Source: Burkholderiaceae bacterium
GTDB lineage: Bacteria; Pseudomonadota; Gammaproteobacteria; Burkholderiales; Burkholderiaceae
Direction: 5' to 3'
Length of the DNA stretch: 64,000 nt
Assembly: GCA_947455485.1 (NCBI GenBank)
Contig: CANGNV010000002.1
Coordinates: 37,807-101,806, forward strand
Part shown: positions 8,060 to 17,830 of the stretch, one piece after another
Numbering within the stretch: the stretch's first letter is position 1
Layout of the letters: each line of letters starts with the position of its first letter
Program-made: the position numbers and the translations under genes
Notes under the pieces: model-generated
Databases searched by the model: none
Told to the model about the DNA's origin: nothing
What the model saw: only the letters and a program-made list of their open reading frames with translations

Positions 8060-9586
8060 TTGAAGAAGCTTGTTCTCATTCTGGGTGATCAGTTAGATAT
8101 CAATAGCCCGGTAATAAAAAATCTCAATCCCAAGACTGATCAGGTGGTCATGATTGAGTCTGCGGATGAGGCTCAGTATGTTTGGTCTCATAAGGCAAAA
8201 ATTGCTTTGTTTTTATCGGCAATGCGCCACTTTGCCAATCAGCTAGAAGAGCTTGGTATACCGCTGCAATATATTAAACAGTCTCCCAAATCCATTGGCG
8301 ACACGTTACGAGCCATCATTAAAAATGAAAAATACACTCATTTGGTTTGTCTTGAGCCAGGGGAATATCGACTCAAATGTGAAATAGAAGCATTGGCTGC
8401 TGAATTAAATATTGAATTAGAAATGCAAGAGGATCCACATTTCTATTGCTCCCGTCAGGAATTTTCTAACTGGGTTGCTGGTAAGAAAGAATTGCGTCTG
8501 GAGTATTTCTACCGACTGATGCGTAAGACTCACAACATCCTGGTTGACAAAGAAGGCAACCCCGATGGTGGTCAGTGGAATTTCGATCGAGACAATCGCA
8601 AGCCCTTTCCAAAGAAGGGTCCCGGCCTAATCCCGCCCCCAGAATTATTTGAACCAGATGCCATTACCAAAACTGTTTTGGCTGAAGTGGAAGAGCGTTA
8701 TTCAGACCACCCTGGATCATTAGCGCACTTCCAGTGGCCGGTGACTCGCCAACAAGCGCTGCAAGCTCTAGAGGGATTTGTAGAACACCGTTTAGCGACT
8801 TTCGGTATTTATGAAGATGCGATGTGGACGGATACGCCTTTTGGTTGGCACTCGCTGTTGTCTAGCTCACTCAATCTGAAATTACTTAATCCCAGAGAAG
8901 TCATCGATGCCGTTTTACTTGCTTGGAAAAAACATGATCTAGAGTTGGCAACTGTAGAGGGATTTATTCGGCAGATCTTAGGATGGCGAGAATTTGTGCG
9001 CGGCATGTACTACCTCGATATGCCGCAAATGGCCAAGGATAATTTTTACGATCATCACAATCCTTTGCCTAACTGGTATTGGACTGGCGATACCAAGATG
9101 AAATGCATGCAGGAGGCGATAGGGCAGACTCTAGACTTCGGATATGCACATCACATTCAGCGTTTGATGGTCGCTGGGAACTTCGCGCTACTCGCTGAGA
9201 TTCTGCCCAAAGAGGTATGTGATTGGTATCTGGCTATTTATGTGGATGCGATTGAATGGGTAGAGTTACCCAATACTGCGGGTATGGCCTTGTTCGCCAG
9301 CGGTGGCCGCTTTACTAGTAAGCCTTATATTGCGAGCGGCGCTTACATCAAGAGAATGAGCAACTATTGCGGTTCTTGCCAATATAAGCCCGATGTCCGG
9401 TTTGGGGAGAGTGCTTGCCCAATGACTACTCTTTATTGGAACTTTCTAATTAAACATCGCAAGCAGTTTGAGGCAAGCCCGCGTACCCGTTTAATGACCG
9501 CTAATTTATCCCTTATTAGCGATGTGGATCAAGAATCTATTCAGGGGCATGCTAAGACTATTTTGGGCAATCTGGACGCGCTGTAA
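8060..9586 (+). CDS. FeS-cluster bacterial cryptochrome/photolyase (PhrB-like)
   Basis: LVLILGDQLDINSPVI N-terminus; YCGSCQYKPDVRFGESACP gives C-x2-C-x12-C plus an upstream Cys (MKCMQEAIGQ); TTG start. Confidence 0.9.
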   Translation: MKKLVLILGDQLDINSPVIKNLNPKTDQVVMIESADEAQYVWSHKAKIALFLSAMRHFANQLEELGIPLQYIKQSPKSIGDTLRAIIKNEKYTHLVCLEPGEYRLKCEIEALAAELNIELEMQEDPHFYCSRQEFSNWVAGKKELRLEYFYRLMRKTHNILVDKEGNPDGGQWNFDRDNRKPFPKKGPGLIPPPELFEPDAITKTVLAEVEERYSDHPGSLAHFQWPVTRQQALQALEGFVEHRLATFGIYEDAMWTDTPFGWHSLLSSSLNLKLLNPREVIDAVLLAWKKHDLELATVEGFIRQILGWREFVRGMYYLDMPQMAKDNFYDHHNPLPNWYWTGDTKMKCMQEAIGQTLDFGYAHHIQRLMVAGNFALLAEILPKEVCDWYLAIYVDAIEWVELPNTAGMALFASGGRFTSKPYIASGAYIKRMSNYCGSCQYKPDVRFGESACPMTTLYWNFLIKHRKQFEASPRTRLMTANLSLISDVDQESIQGHAKTILGNLDAL

Positions 9587-9655
9587 GCGGGGGCGGCAAG
9601 GTTCTGGGTTTTGTGTCACACTTTGACCAATTAAATCAATAGCTTAAAGATTGCG

Positions 9656-10108
9656 ATGCGAATAGAAGACACTGATCCAGCACGGCATGCTGGCATTGAA
9701 TATCCCATGGAAGTAGGTGCACCCGTATTTGCGCCGATCAAAGTCTTGGAAGAGAAAGACAAGGCAGTCAATGTCGCTCGCCAAAATGCCAAGCTTGAAT
9801 ACGATCGCATTATGGAGCAGGCTGAAGTACTAATGAAGCAGGCGCGTGCTCTTCAAGCAAGATTGGACGCAACAGAAATGGTGCATAGCGCTAAATTTGG
9901 TTTCAATCCTCTCCATGGAAAAACCTATCACCTGTATTTTGATAGTCGCATTGGTACAAATGTGTTGATCCAAAATGGCCCTGATCAATGGAGTTGTGGC
10001 ATTCCGGATTCCTGGACCTATGTCATGGCAGTTAAAAAGCTCGGTGATAGTACGTGGGCTATCGTTGAGGATGAAGAGGTCCCATCTTCTTCTGTTGCGG
10101 TAAGATAA
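9656..10108 (+). CDS. DUF2452-like conserved hypothetical protein
   Basis: 150-aa ORF; KFGFNPLHGKTYHLYFDSRIGTNVLIQNGPDQW. Confidence 0.6.
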   Translation: MRIEDTDPARHAGIEYPMEVGAPVFAPIKVLEEKDKAVNVARQNAKLEYDRIMEQAEVLMKQARALQARLDATEMVHSAKFGFNPLHGKTYHLYFDSRIGTNVLIQNGPDQWSCGIPDSWTYVMAVKKLGDSTWAIVEDEEVPSSSVAVR

Positions 10109-10137
10109 ATTTTTCTATAAAAATAATAAGGTGACTT

Positions 10138-11118
10138 GTGACAACTGCTCGAATTGTTAGTCTCTCAGAACTCGGTAACGCCGACGTAATTAAATTAATC
10201 GATAAAGAGCTGCCAGCTCCCGGAAAAGGCGAAGTACAACTTCGTCAAACTGCAATTGGTTTTAACTTTATCGACGTATATCAGCGCTCAGGTGTTTACC
10301 CACTGGAATTGCCAACAGGCTTAGGTCACGAAGCGGTTGGTGTGGTCGAGGCGCTTGGTGAAGGCGTTACTCGATTCAAAGTGGGCGATCGCGTGATGTA
10401 TATGAATGCTGGTATCGGTGCATATGCCAGTGCGCGCAATGTAGCGGTAGATAAGCTGGTGTCGGTACCAGACAATGTATCTGATGAAGTCGCTGCTGCC
10501 GTGTTCTTTAAGGCGATGACTGCGCAATACTTAATTCAAAAGACCTACAAGGTCAAAGCTGGTGATGTCGTGCTGGTACATGCTGCTGCTGGTGGTGTTG
10601 GTCAAATCTTAGCGGGTTGGGCAAAATCATTAGGCGCTTTTGTAGTAGGCACTGTTGGCTCTGAAGCTAAGTTTGCTGCAGCAAAAGAAGCGGGATGTGA
10701 TGCTGTGGTCGATTACTCAAAACCCAATTGGGTTGAGGAAGTTATCAAGGCAACAGGTGGTCGCAAGGCGAATGTGGTTTACGACTCTGTTGCTAAAACT
10801 ACTTTCCTGGGATCTCTCGAGTGTGCTGCTCCATTTGGTACGGTGGCTTTATTTGGTGCAGCTTCTGGCCCAGCGCCAGAGATTCAGCCAGAGATTCTCA
10901 ATAAGAAGGGCTGCCTTTTCTTAACAAGGCCGTCTGTGTTTCCGCATAACGCTACGCCTGAGTTGCTTCAAGAAAATGCCCGTGCGGTATTTGATGCGAT
11001 TGCGCAAGGCCGTGTAAAAGTGCAAATCGGTGCTAAGTTCACTCTTGAGCAAGCTGCTGATGCACACAAGGCGGCTGAGGGAAGAAAAGTTTCGGGAGCT
11101 ATTGTGATTACCCCTTAA
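10138..11118 (+). CDS. NADPH:quinone reductase (zeta-crystallin type MDR)
   Basis: VLVHAAAGGVGQILAGWAKSLGA; GTG start. Confidence 0.88.
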   Translation: MTTARIVSLSELGNADVIKLIDKELPAPGKGEVQLRQTAIGFNFIDVYQRSGVYPLELPTGLGHEAVGVVEALGEGVTRFKVGDRVMYMNAGIGAYASARNVAVDKLVSVPDNVSDEVAAAVFFKAMTAQYLIQKTYKVKAGDVVLVHAAAGGVGQILAGWAKSLGAFVVGTVGSEAKFAAAKEAGCDAVVDYSKPNWVEEVIKATGGRKANVVYDSVAKTTFLGSLECAAPFGTVALFGAASGPAPEIQPEILNKKGCLFLTRPSVFPHNATPELLQENARAVFDAIAQGRVKVQIGAKFTLEQAADAHKAAEGRKVSGAIVITP

Positions 11119-11159
11119 TGTGGGTTATCGAACATTTGATCTGATGTGGTTTATTGAAA

Positions 11160-11183
11160 AGCCCCGCCTGTGCGGGGTTTTTT
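11160..11183 (+). terminator. Rho-independent terminator
   Basis: AGCCCCGCCTGTGCGGGGTTTTTT hairpin plus T tract after the quinone reductase. Confidence 0.85.
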
Positions 11184-11262
11184 GCTTTTTATATGCCTGC
11201 TCAACTGATCTACTTAACTGTAAAATGAATTGAAGCACTTAGGCTCACTAAAAGAGACTCAC

Positions 11263-11676
11263 ATGAACTTCAATATCAAGTCGATTCTTTCTGCGGTCTG
11301 TATTACCTGTTCCTCAATAGTGTTCGCGCAAATACCGAATACACAATACTCCCAGGGAATTTCTTACATCTCTGGCGGGGTAGGGGAAGAGGAGTCACAA
11401 GCAATTTTGGCTGAGGCTAAGCAGTGGCCTGTATTGCTAGAGCTATCGCAGTTAGAGAATGGTCGCGGTGTTTGGATCTTCGGTGCCAAGATTAGAGTTC
11501 TGAACGCTAAGAATCAGGTCGTATTTGATGCGCAAGCTGATGGCCCCTATATGCTCATGAATTTACCTGCAGGCGATTACCTGCTTGAGGGAAGCTATCA
11601 AGGCGTAGTTCAGAAGAGGTCTGTTACTGTCAAGACAGAATCGCCACAGAAGATCAATCTCTTTTGGAAATCCTAG
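11263..11676 (+). CDS. Secreted hypothetical protein (carboxypeptidase-regulatory-like/Ig-like fold)
   Basis: Signal peptide (SIVFAQ); beta-rich DGPYMLMNLPAGDYLLEGSYQGVVQKRSV. Confidence 0.5.
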   Translation: MNFNIKSILSAVCITCSSIVFAQIPNTQYSQGISYISGGVGEEESQAILAEAKQWPVLLELSQLENGRGVWIFGAKIRVLNAKNQVVFDAQADGPYMLMNLPAGDYLLEGSYQGVVQKRSVTVKTESPQKINLFWKS

Positions 11677-11707
11677 TTCATTCTATTTCTACTTAGGTAT
11701 AGTTTCG

Positions 11708-12487
11708 GTGACTGATAAAAATTTGGAGATGTCTTTGAATATTGTTTCACCTAAAGTATTAGAGCAGCTCGCGCCTAGCGGTGTTTTATCTGCTGGAGTG
11801 TATTTGGGTAACATCCTATTGGTTACTGGTCGATCATCCGCTGGCGAGCCGACTGGCATCTCGCCGGATATCTGTCGAGCCATTGCAAAGCGTTTGGGTG
11901 TGGAGGTAAACCTGATAGGCTTTAGTACGCAGGTCGAAGTGGTTGAAGCTGTCGCTAGTGGGAGGTGTGGCATCTCATTATTGGGTTCCGATCCCGCTCG
12001 CGCTCAAAAGATTACATTCACACCTGCCTATGTCGAGCTAGCGGCTACTTACTTGGTGCCTGCCAATTCACCTATTACCGAGGTATCGCAGGTAGATCAA
12101 CCAGGCATTCGGATTGCCTCTTTTTATAAGAGTGCTTATGACCTTTGGTTGCAGCGCAACCTCAAGTATGCCAGCTTGGTACATGCTGATAGCGTGAAAG
12201 CGAGCAATGAATTGTTTATCAGTGAAAAATTAGATGCTTTAGCAGGTTTGAAGACTGGTCTAGTTTCCGTTGCTAGAGATATTCCTGGATCTAGAATTCT
12301 GGATGGTCAATTCACTGGAATTCAGCAGGCGGTTGCTGCTCAAAAATCCCACCTAGAGTCGATTGAATTTTTAAATGCATGTGTGGCGGAATTCATTGAA
12401 TCTGGTTTAGTGGCGGATCTGATTAGTCAATATCAGGTGCAAGGCCTATCCGTTGCAAAGCTCCCTCAAATGTCCTCAGAAGGTTAG
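11708..12487 (+). CDS. Transporter substrate-binding domain protein (SBP3-like), no evident signal peptide
   Basis: GEPTGISPDICRAIAKRLGVEVNLIGF...RCGISLLGSDPARAQKITFTPAYVE. Confidence 0.7.
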   Translation: MTDKNLEMSLNIVSPKVLEQLAPSGVLSAGVYLGNILLVTGRSSAGEPTGISPDICRAIAKRLGVEVNLIGFSTQVEVVEAVASGRCGISLLGSDPARAQKITFTPAYVELAATYLVPANSPITEVSQVDQPGIRIASFYKSAYDLWLQRNLKYASLVHADSVKASNELFISEKLDALAGLKTGLVSVARDIPGSRILDGQFTGIQQAVAAQKSHLESIEFLNACVAEFIESGLVADLISQYQVQGLSVAKLPQMSSEG

Positions 12488-12697
12488 TAATCCTCGTATC
12501 CCCGTCAAGATTGGCGTTTAGCCTACATGGCAGCATGGTTCAGAGGGAAAAATACTTCCCGCTTACTCAGCTTATAATTAGCTAAGCAATTGAATTAAAA
12601 GAAGTTTCTCTCTTAAAGACCGTTTTTTGCGTGTTTGACAGCCCTAAGTGGGTCTTGGACAATGCCTGAGGTGGTTTGATTCAAGCCATTTCTTCCG

Positions 12698-13345
12698 ATG
12701 ACAGCCATTAACTCCTCCTTTCCAGCATCCTCAGCCTCAGTCCTTGAGGCTCGTGCACTAACCTGCATTCGAGGCGAGAGAGAGCTGTTTTCAGGCCTTG
12801 ATTTGCAGGTATTTGCCGGTCAGTGTTTGCATATTCGTGGTGAGAATGGCGTGGGCAAAACAAGCCTTTTGCGTCTATTAACTGGCTTGACCTCCCCGGA
12901 GTCTGGAGAGGTTCTTTGGAGCGGCCACTCCATCAAAGAAGATGCTTCCGAATATCACAACAAACTTTTATTTTTGGGTCACCGTGATGCGCTAAAAGAG
13001 GATCTCAGTGCCATTGAAAATTTGCGCCTGTATGCAGCAATCGATGGCATTACTCTTTCTGAGCAAGATGCTTTTACTTCCTTGTGGCGATTTGGTTTGA
13101 AGGGGCGCGAAGATCTGCCTGTGAATTGCTTATCAGCGGGTCAAAAAAAACGTGTCCTGATGGCGCGTATGTTGACGCGTGGTGCGCAAGTATGGATTTT
13201 GGATGAGCCTTTTAATGCTCTAGATACTCATGCGGTGCAGGAGTTGCAAGATTTGATAGCTGAGCATCTTAGGGGCAATGGTTTGGTGGTGCTGACAAGT
13301 CACCAGCCTTTAGCGATTCCTGGTCTGCGAGTGTTGGATCTATGA
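12698..13345 (+). CDS. ccmA: Heme exporter ATP-binding protein CcmA
   Basis: Walker A GENGVGKTSL; LSAGQKKRVLMARML signature; first gene of the ccm operon. Confidence 0.93.
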   Translation: MTAINSSFPASSASVLEARALTCIRGERELFSGLDLQVFAGQCLHIRGENGVGKTSLLRLLTGLTSPESGEVLWSGHSIKEDASEYHNKLLFLGHRDALKEDLSAIENLRLYAAIDGITLSEQDAFTSLWRFGLKGREDLPVNCLSAGQKKRVLMARMLTRGAQVWILDEPFNALDTHAVQELQDLIAEHLRGNGLVVLTSHQPLAIPGLRVLDL

Positions 13346-14007
13346 ACGCCTTTATTGCTATCGTCCATCGCGATCTGCTGCTAGTGATGCGTCGCAAGAG
13401 CGAGGTACTTACCGCATTATTTTTCTTCGTGATTGTGACTAGTTTATTTCCATTGGGAATTGGTGCTGATACCGCCCTGTTAAGGAAGATTGCACCCGGC
13501 GTCATTTGGGTTGCCGCTTTGCTTTCCACATTGCTTGGTTTGCAGCGAATGTTTGCTGCTGATTACGCGGATGGCACCTTAGAGCAATTGATCTTATCGC
13601 CGAATTCATTCACAGCATTAGTGTTTGGCAAGATTTTTGCCCATTGGTTAGTCTGTGGCCTTCCTTTAGTTTTGCTGGCGCCTGTCATTGGCATTCAGTT
13701 TGATTTGGATGCCCAGTCTTTAAAGGTATTGATGGCAGCCTTATTGTTGGGAACGCCCGTTTTATCCCTGCTGGGTTCGATTGGTGCAGCGCTAACCCTA
13801 GGAGTGAGGGGCGGCAGTGTATTGATGAGTCTTCTAATCTTGCCGCTTTATATCCCTGTATTGATTTTTGGTGCCGGTGCTGTGTACGCCAGTAGCGTAG
13901 GGCTTGATATCACAGGACATTTTTCGCTTTTGGGCGCTTTATTCATTTTGGCATTAGCATTTGTGCCTTGGGTTAGTGCTAATGCAGTCAAGATTGCTAT
14001 CGAATGA
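13342..14007 (+). CDS. ccmB: Heme exporter permease CcmB
   Basis: Six-TM protein between ccmA and ccmC; DGTLEQLILSP. Confidence 0.93.
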   Translation: MNAFIAIVHRDLLLVMRRKSEVLTALFFFVIVTSLFPLGIGADTALLRKIAPGVIWVAALLSTLLGLQRMFAADYADGTLEQLILSPNSFTALVFGKIFAHWLVCGLPLVLLAPVIGIQFDLDAQSLKVLMAALLLGTPVLSLLGSIGAALTLGVRGGSVLMSLLILPLYIPVLIFGAGAVYASSVGLDITGHFSLLGALFILALAFVPWVSANAVKIAIE

Positions 14008-14774
14008 GTAATGTAAATAATTTATCTTCTAGTCGCGTGATGAACTGGTTCAAGTTCTCTAGCCCGAGCACTTTTTATCCGCTGGCTGGAAAAATGATTC
14101 CTTGGTTCTGGGTGCTCACTATTATTTTTGGAGCTGCTGGCTTGTGGGTGAGCTTCTTCGTGGCGCCAGTAGATGCAGTACAGGGTCAGGGTTACCGCAT
14201 TATCTTTATTCATGTACCTGCTTCTTGGATGTCCATGTTCATCTATTTAGTCATGGCTGCATGGGCAGGATTAGGCTTGGTATTTAATACGCGCCTATCT
14301 GCCATGATGGCGCAGGCTTTGGCTCCAATTGGAGCCTGGATGGCATTTCTATCCCTATGGACTGGTGCCTTCTGGGGTAAGCCGATGTGGGGTGCATGGT
14401 GGGTCTGGGATGCGAGATTAACCTCAGAGTTAATTCTGCTCTTTTTGTATCTTGGATTTATCGCCTTGCAGGCCTCTATTGATAATGCCCGTCGTGCCGA
14501 TAAAGCCGGTGCAATTTTGGCCTTGGTGGGCGTCGTGAATGTGCCTATTATTTATTTTTCAGTGAAATGGTGGAATACCTTGCATCAAGGCGCCTCCGTT
14601 TCATTAACGAAGGCTCCAGCCATGGCCCAGACAATGCTTTGGGGAATGCTATTGATGGCTTTATGCTTCTGGATGTACTCAATCGCAGTAGGGTTAATGC
14701 GTGTACGCGCCATCATTTTGGAGCGTGAGGCCCATACTGATTGGGTTAAGCAATTAAACGAGGTGAAGCCTTAA
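14004..14774 (+). CDS. ccmC: Heme ABC transporter permease CcmC
   Basis: WGAWWVWDARLTSELILLFLYLG WWD motif. Confidence 0.95.
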   Translation: MSNVNNLSSSRVMNWFKFSSPSTFYPLAGKMIPWFWVLTIIFGAAGLWVSFFVAPVDAVQGQGYRIIFIHVPASWMSMFIYLVMAAWAGLGLVFNTRLSAMMAQALAPIGAWMAFLSLWTGAFWGKPMWGAWWVWDARLTSELILLFLYLGFIALQASIDNARRADKAGAILALVGVVNVPIIYFSVKWWNTLHQGASVSLTKAPAMAQTMLWGMLLMALCFWMYSIAVGLMRVRAIILEREAHTDWVKQLNEVKP

Positions 14775-14962
14775 TGTGGAATAGTCCAGCTGAATTCTTT
14801 ACGATGGGTGGTTACGCGCTATATGTATGGTGCAGCTTTGGTGTTTGTGCTTTGGTGCTGTTCTTCGAGCCACTAGCTATTCGCGCGCGCCATAAGGCGA
14901 TCGTACGCAGACTTCAGCGTGAGGTCATGGCGGAGCAGTTTGATCAAAAGGGTGGCAAGTGA
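14774..14962 (+). CDS. ccmD: Heme exporter protein CcmD
   Basis: 62-aa single-TM protein with the expected position and [16 protein letters not shown]. Confidence 0.9.
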   Translation: MWNSPAEFFTMGGYALYVWCSFGVCALVLFFEPLAIRARHKAIVRRLQREVMAEQFDQKGGK

Positions 14963-15390
14963 AACCAAGATATAAACGAGCAGCCATTATTGTTGGCGCA
15001 CTCATTGCTATTGGCATTGCGGCAGTACTCATTTTGAATGCTTTAAATAGCAATATTGCCTTATATGTCACGCCTAGTGAAGTTGCTGCTGGTAAATCAC
15101 CTGCCGGCCAAGTTTTTCGAATTGGGGGCATGGTCAAAGATGGCTCAGTTAAACGAGATGGCTTAACAGTGCACTTTGTGATCACTGATATGGTGAAAGA
15201 TATTCCTGTTGCCTATACCGGCATTCTTCCGGATTTATTTAAAGAGGGTAAGGGCGCGGTGATTCAGGGTCGCCTTAATCCAGATGGACAATTTATTGCT
15301 AGCGAAGTATTGGCTAAGCATGATGAGAACTATATGCCTCCAGAGGCTAAGCATGCTTTAGAGCAGGCTCAAAAAAATGGAAATAAATAA
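14959..15390 (+). CDS. ccmE: Heme chaperone CcmE
   Basis: [11 protein letters not shown] heme-binding HxxxY motif. Confidence 0.95.
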   Translation: MKPRYKRAAIIVGALIAIGIAAVLILNALNSNIALYVTPSEVAAGKSPAGQVFRIGGMVKDGSVKRDGLTVHFVITDMVKDIPVAYTGILPDLFKEGKGAVIQGRLNPDGQFIASEVLAKHDENYMPPEAKHALEQAQKNGNK

Positions 15391-17309
15391 TGATTCCTGA
15401 GTTTGGGCATTACGCATTAATTCTCGCTTTATGTGTCGCCATTATTCAAGGAATACTTCCATTGGTTGGCGCACATCAAGGTCGTCGCGAATGGATTCTA
15501 TTAGCTAGGCCAGCTGCGCAAACAGTATTCTTATTGCTTGCCATCGCATTTGTAATTTTGGCATGGAGCTTTTATTCGAATGATTTCTCTGTCCTTTATG
15601 TAGCAGAGCATTCAAATTCACAAATGCCTGTCATCTATCGCTTGGGCGCGGTATGGGGTGGTCACGAAGGCTCCTTATTACTTTGGATCTTCTTGCTGTC
15701 CACTTGGACATTCTTGGTTGCTCAACTCTCTAAATCACTCGATGAGTTTATGGTCGCTCGTGTGATTGGTGTTTTGGGATTGGTAACTACAGGTCTGCTC
15801 TTGTTTGTGCTCACCACATCCAATCCATTTGAAAGACTTTTGCCAGCCGCGCAAGATGGTCGCTCATTAAATCCACTTCTGCAAGATCCGGGCTTAGTGT
15901 TTCATCCACCAATGCTCTACATGGGCTATGTTGGCTTTTCAGTAGCGTTCGCCTTCGCGATTGCTTCTTTGTTATCTGGTCGATTGGATGCCGCTTGGGC
16001 GCGCTGGTCACGTCCTTGGACAACGGCTGCCTGGGTATTTCTAACGCTCGGTATCGCATTAGGATCTTGGTGGGCTTATTACGAGTTGGGTTGGGGTGGT
16101 TGGTGGTTCTGGGATCCCGTTGAAAATGCTTCATTCATTCCATGGCTTGTGGGTACTGCATTACTTCATTCTTTAGCGGTTACCGAGAAGCGTGGCGGAT
16201 TCAAGAGTTGGACAGTGTTGTTAGCTATCACTGCTTTCTCACTGTCACTTCTAGGAACCTTCTTGGTACGCTCTGGAGTCCTCACGTCAGTTCACGCTTT
16301 TGCGACCGATCCAAGACGCGGCATTTTTATCTTGATTTTCTTGGTACTGGTTGTCGGCTCCTCCTTAACGCTCTACGCATGGCGTGCTCCTAAAAGCACG
16401 CTTGGCGGTAAGTTCAGCTTCACTTCGCGTGAAACTTTTATTTTGCTCGGCAATGTTTTCTTAGTAGTCTCTGCCGCGTCTGTGCTGTTGGGGACTCTCT
16501 ACCCCCTGTTGATTGATGCTTTGCATTTAGGGAAGATCTCAGTAGGGCCTCCATACTTCAACAGCGTCTTTGTACCCATCATGATTCCTTTGCTGGTGCT
16601 GATGGGGATTGGGCCCTGGACCAGTTGGAAAAACTCCAATCTATTTGATGTGATCAAGCGCTTATGGATTGCGGCATTAGTGGCAGTCATTGCTGCAGCT
16701 TTGATTCCGCTTGTAATGGGTGAATTTACCTGGCTTGGCAGTCTTGGTTTCTTATTGGCTTTCTGGGTGATTGCTTCAGGCGTTCTGCAGATTATTCGCC
16801 AGGCAAAAGCGGGTAAGCCAACGCGTTCATTTATTGGAATGCAAGTAGCTCACCTAGGCATAGCCGTATTCGTGATTGGCGTCACTATGGTGGGTGCCTA
16901 TCAAGAAGAAAAAGATGTGCGCATGCTTGCGGGTGAAACCGTCAGCGTTGGCGGCTATGACATTCAGCTGCAAGGCGTCGCTATGGCGCCTGGGCCGAAC
17001 TACAAGGCAATGCGAGGCACTTTCTTGCTAACCCGCAATGGGAAACTCGAAGCCACAATGTACCCAGAAAAGCGTAGCTATTTCTCATCAACCATGCCAA
17101 TGACAGAGGCAGCAATTGATGCAGGCCTCACTAGAGACATCTATGTTTCGTTAGGCGAAGAGTTGGAAGATAAGGCATGGGCCGTTCGTGTCTACTACAA
17201 GCCCTTTGTTGATTGGATTTGGGGCGGTTGTTTGTTGATGGCATTGGGTGGCGTATTAGCAATGTCAGATAAGCGTTATCGCATGAAGCTGAAGAAAGTC
17301 GCAGCATGA
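15390..17309 (+). CDS. ccmF: Heme lyase CcmF
   Basis: GWGGWWFWDPVENASFIPWLVGTALLHS. Confidence 0.96.
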   Translation: MIPEFGHYALILALCVAIIQGILPLVGAHQGRREWILLARPAAQTVFLLLAIAFVILAWSFYSNDFSVLYVAEHSNSQMPVIYRLGAVWGGHEGSLLLWIFLLSTWTFLVAQLSKSLDEFMVARVIGVLGLVTTGLLLFVLTTSNPFERLLPAAQDGRSLNPLLQDPGLVFHPPMLYMGYVGFSVAFAFAIASLLSGRLDAAWARWSRPWTTAAWVFLTLGIALGSWWAYYELGWGGWWFWDPVENASFIPWLVGTALLHSLAVTEKRGGFKSWTVLLAITAFSLSLLGTFLVRSGVLTSVHAFATDPRRGIFILIFLVLVVGSSLTLYAWRAPKSTLGGKFSFTSRETFILLGNVFLVVSAASVLLGTLYPLLIDALHLGKISVGPPYFNSVFVPIMIPLLVLMGIGPWTSWKNSNLFDVIKRLWIAALVAVIAAALIPLVMGEFTWLGSLGFLLAFWVIASGVLQIIRQAKAGKPTRSFIGMQVAHLGIAVFVIGVTMVGAYQEEKDVRMLAGETVSVGGYDIQLQGVAMAPGPNYKAMRGTFLLTRNGKLEATMYPEKRSYFSSTMPMTEAAIDAGLTRDIYVSLGEELEDKAWAVRVYYKPFVDWIWGGCLLMALGGVLAMSDKRYRMKLKKVAA

Positions 17310-17830
17310 AAGCCAAGTTTTTAATTCCACTCCTCTTGTTTGTAGTTTTGGTTGGATTTTTAGCGGTAGGCTTAAATCGTGATCCCCATGAAGTGCCTTC
17401 GCCATTGATTGGAAAGCAAGCTCCCGCATTTGAATTGCCTCAATTGGCGGATCCTCAAAAAACCTTTTCGCCTGACAGTATGAAAGGCAAGCCCTGGATT
17501 TTGAATGTATGGGCCTCTTGGTGTGTCGCTTGCCGCGAAGAGCATCCTGTTTTAGTTGAGCTAGGTAAGTTACAGGTCGCGCCGATTATTGGCTTGGATT
17601 ACAAAGACAAGCGTGATGATGCTATGGCCATGCTTGCTCGCCAAGGCAACCCTTATGTTTTATCTGCATTTGATGCCAATGGTCGAGTGGGTATTGACTA
17701 CGGCGTTTATGGCGTTCCAGAGACCTATGTAATTGATAAGGCCGGTGTGATCCGCTTTAAACATATTGGACCAATCACCATGGACCTATTGAATAAGAAG
17801 ATTATTCCGCTGCTGGGTGAGCTCAAGTGA
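17306..17830 (+). CDS. ccmG: Thiol:disulfide interchange protein CcmG/DsbE
   Basis: NVWASWCVACREEHPVL thioredoxin-fold motif. Confidence 0.94.
   Translation: MKAKFLIPLLLFVVLVGFLAVGLNRDPHEVPSPLIGKQAPAFELPQLADPQKTFSPDSMKGKPWILNVWASWCVACREEHPVLVELGKLQVAPIIGLDYKDKRDDAMAMLARQGNPYVLSAFDANGRVGIDYGVYGVPETYVIDKAGVIRFKHIGPITMDLLNKKIIPLLGELK

Noticed and set aside
12488-12697. Intergenic region before ccmA as possible structured RNA
   Set aside because: No recognisable small-RNA or riboswitch core; only ordinary promoter-like A/T-rich sequence.
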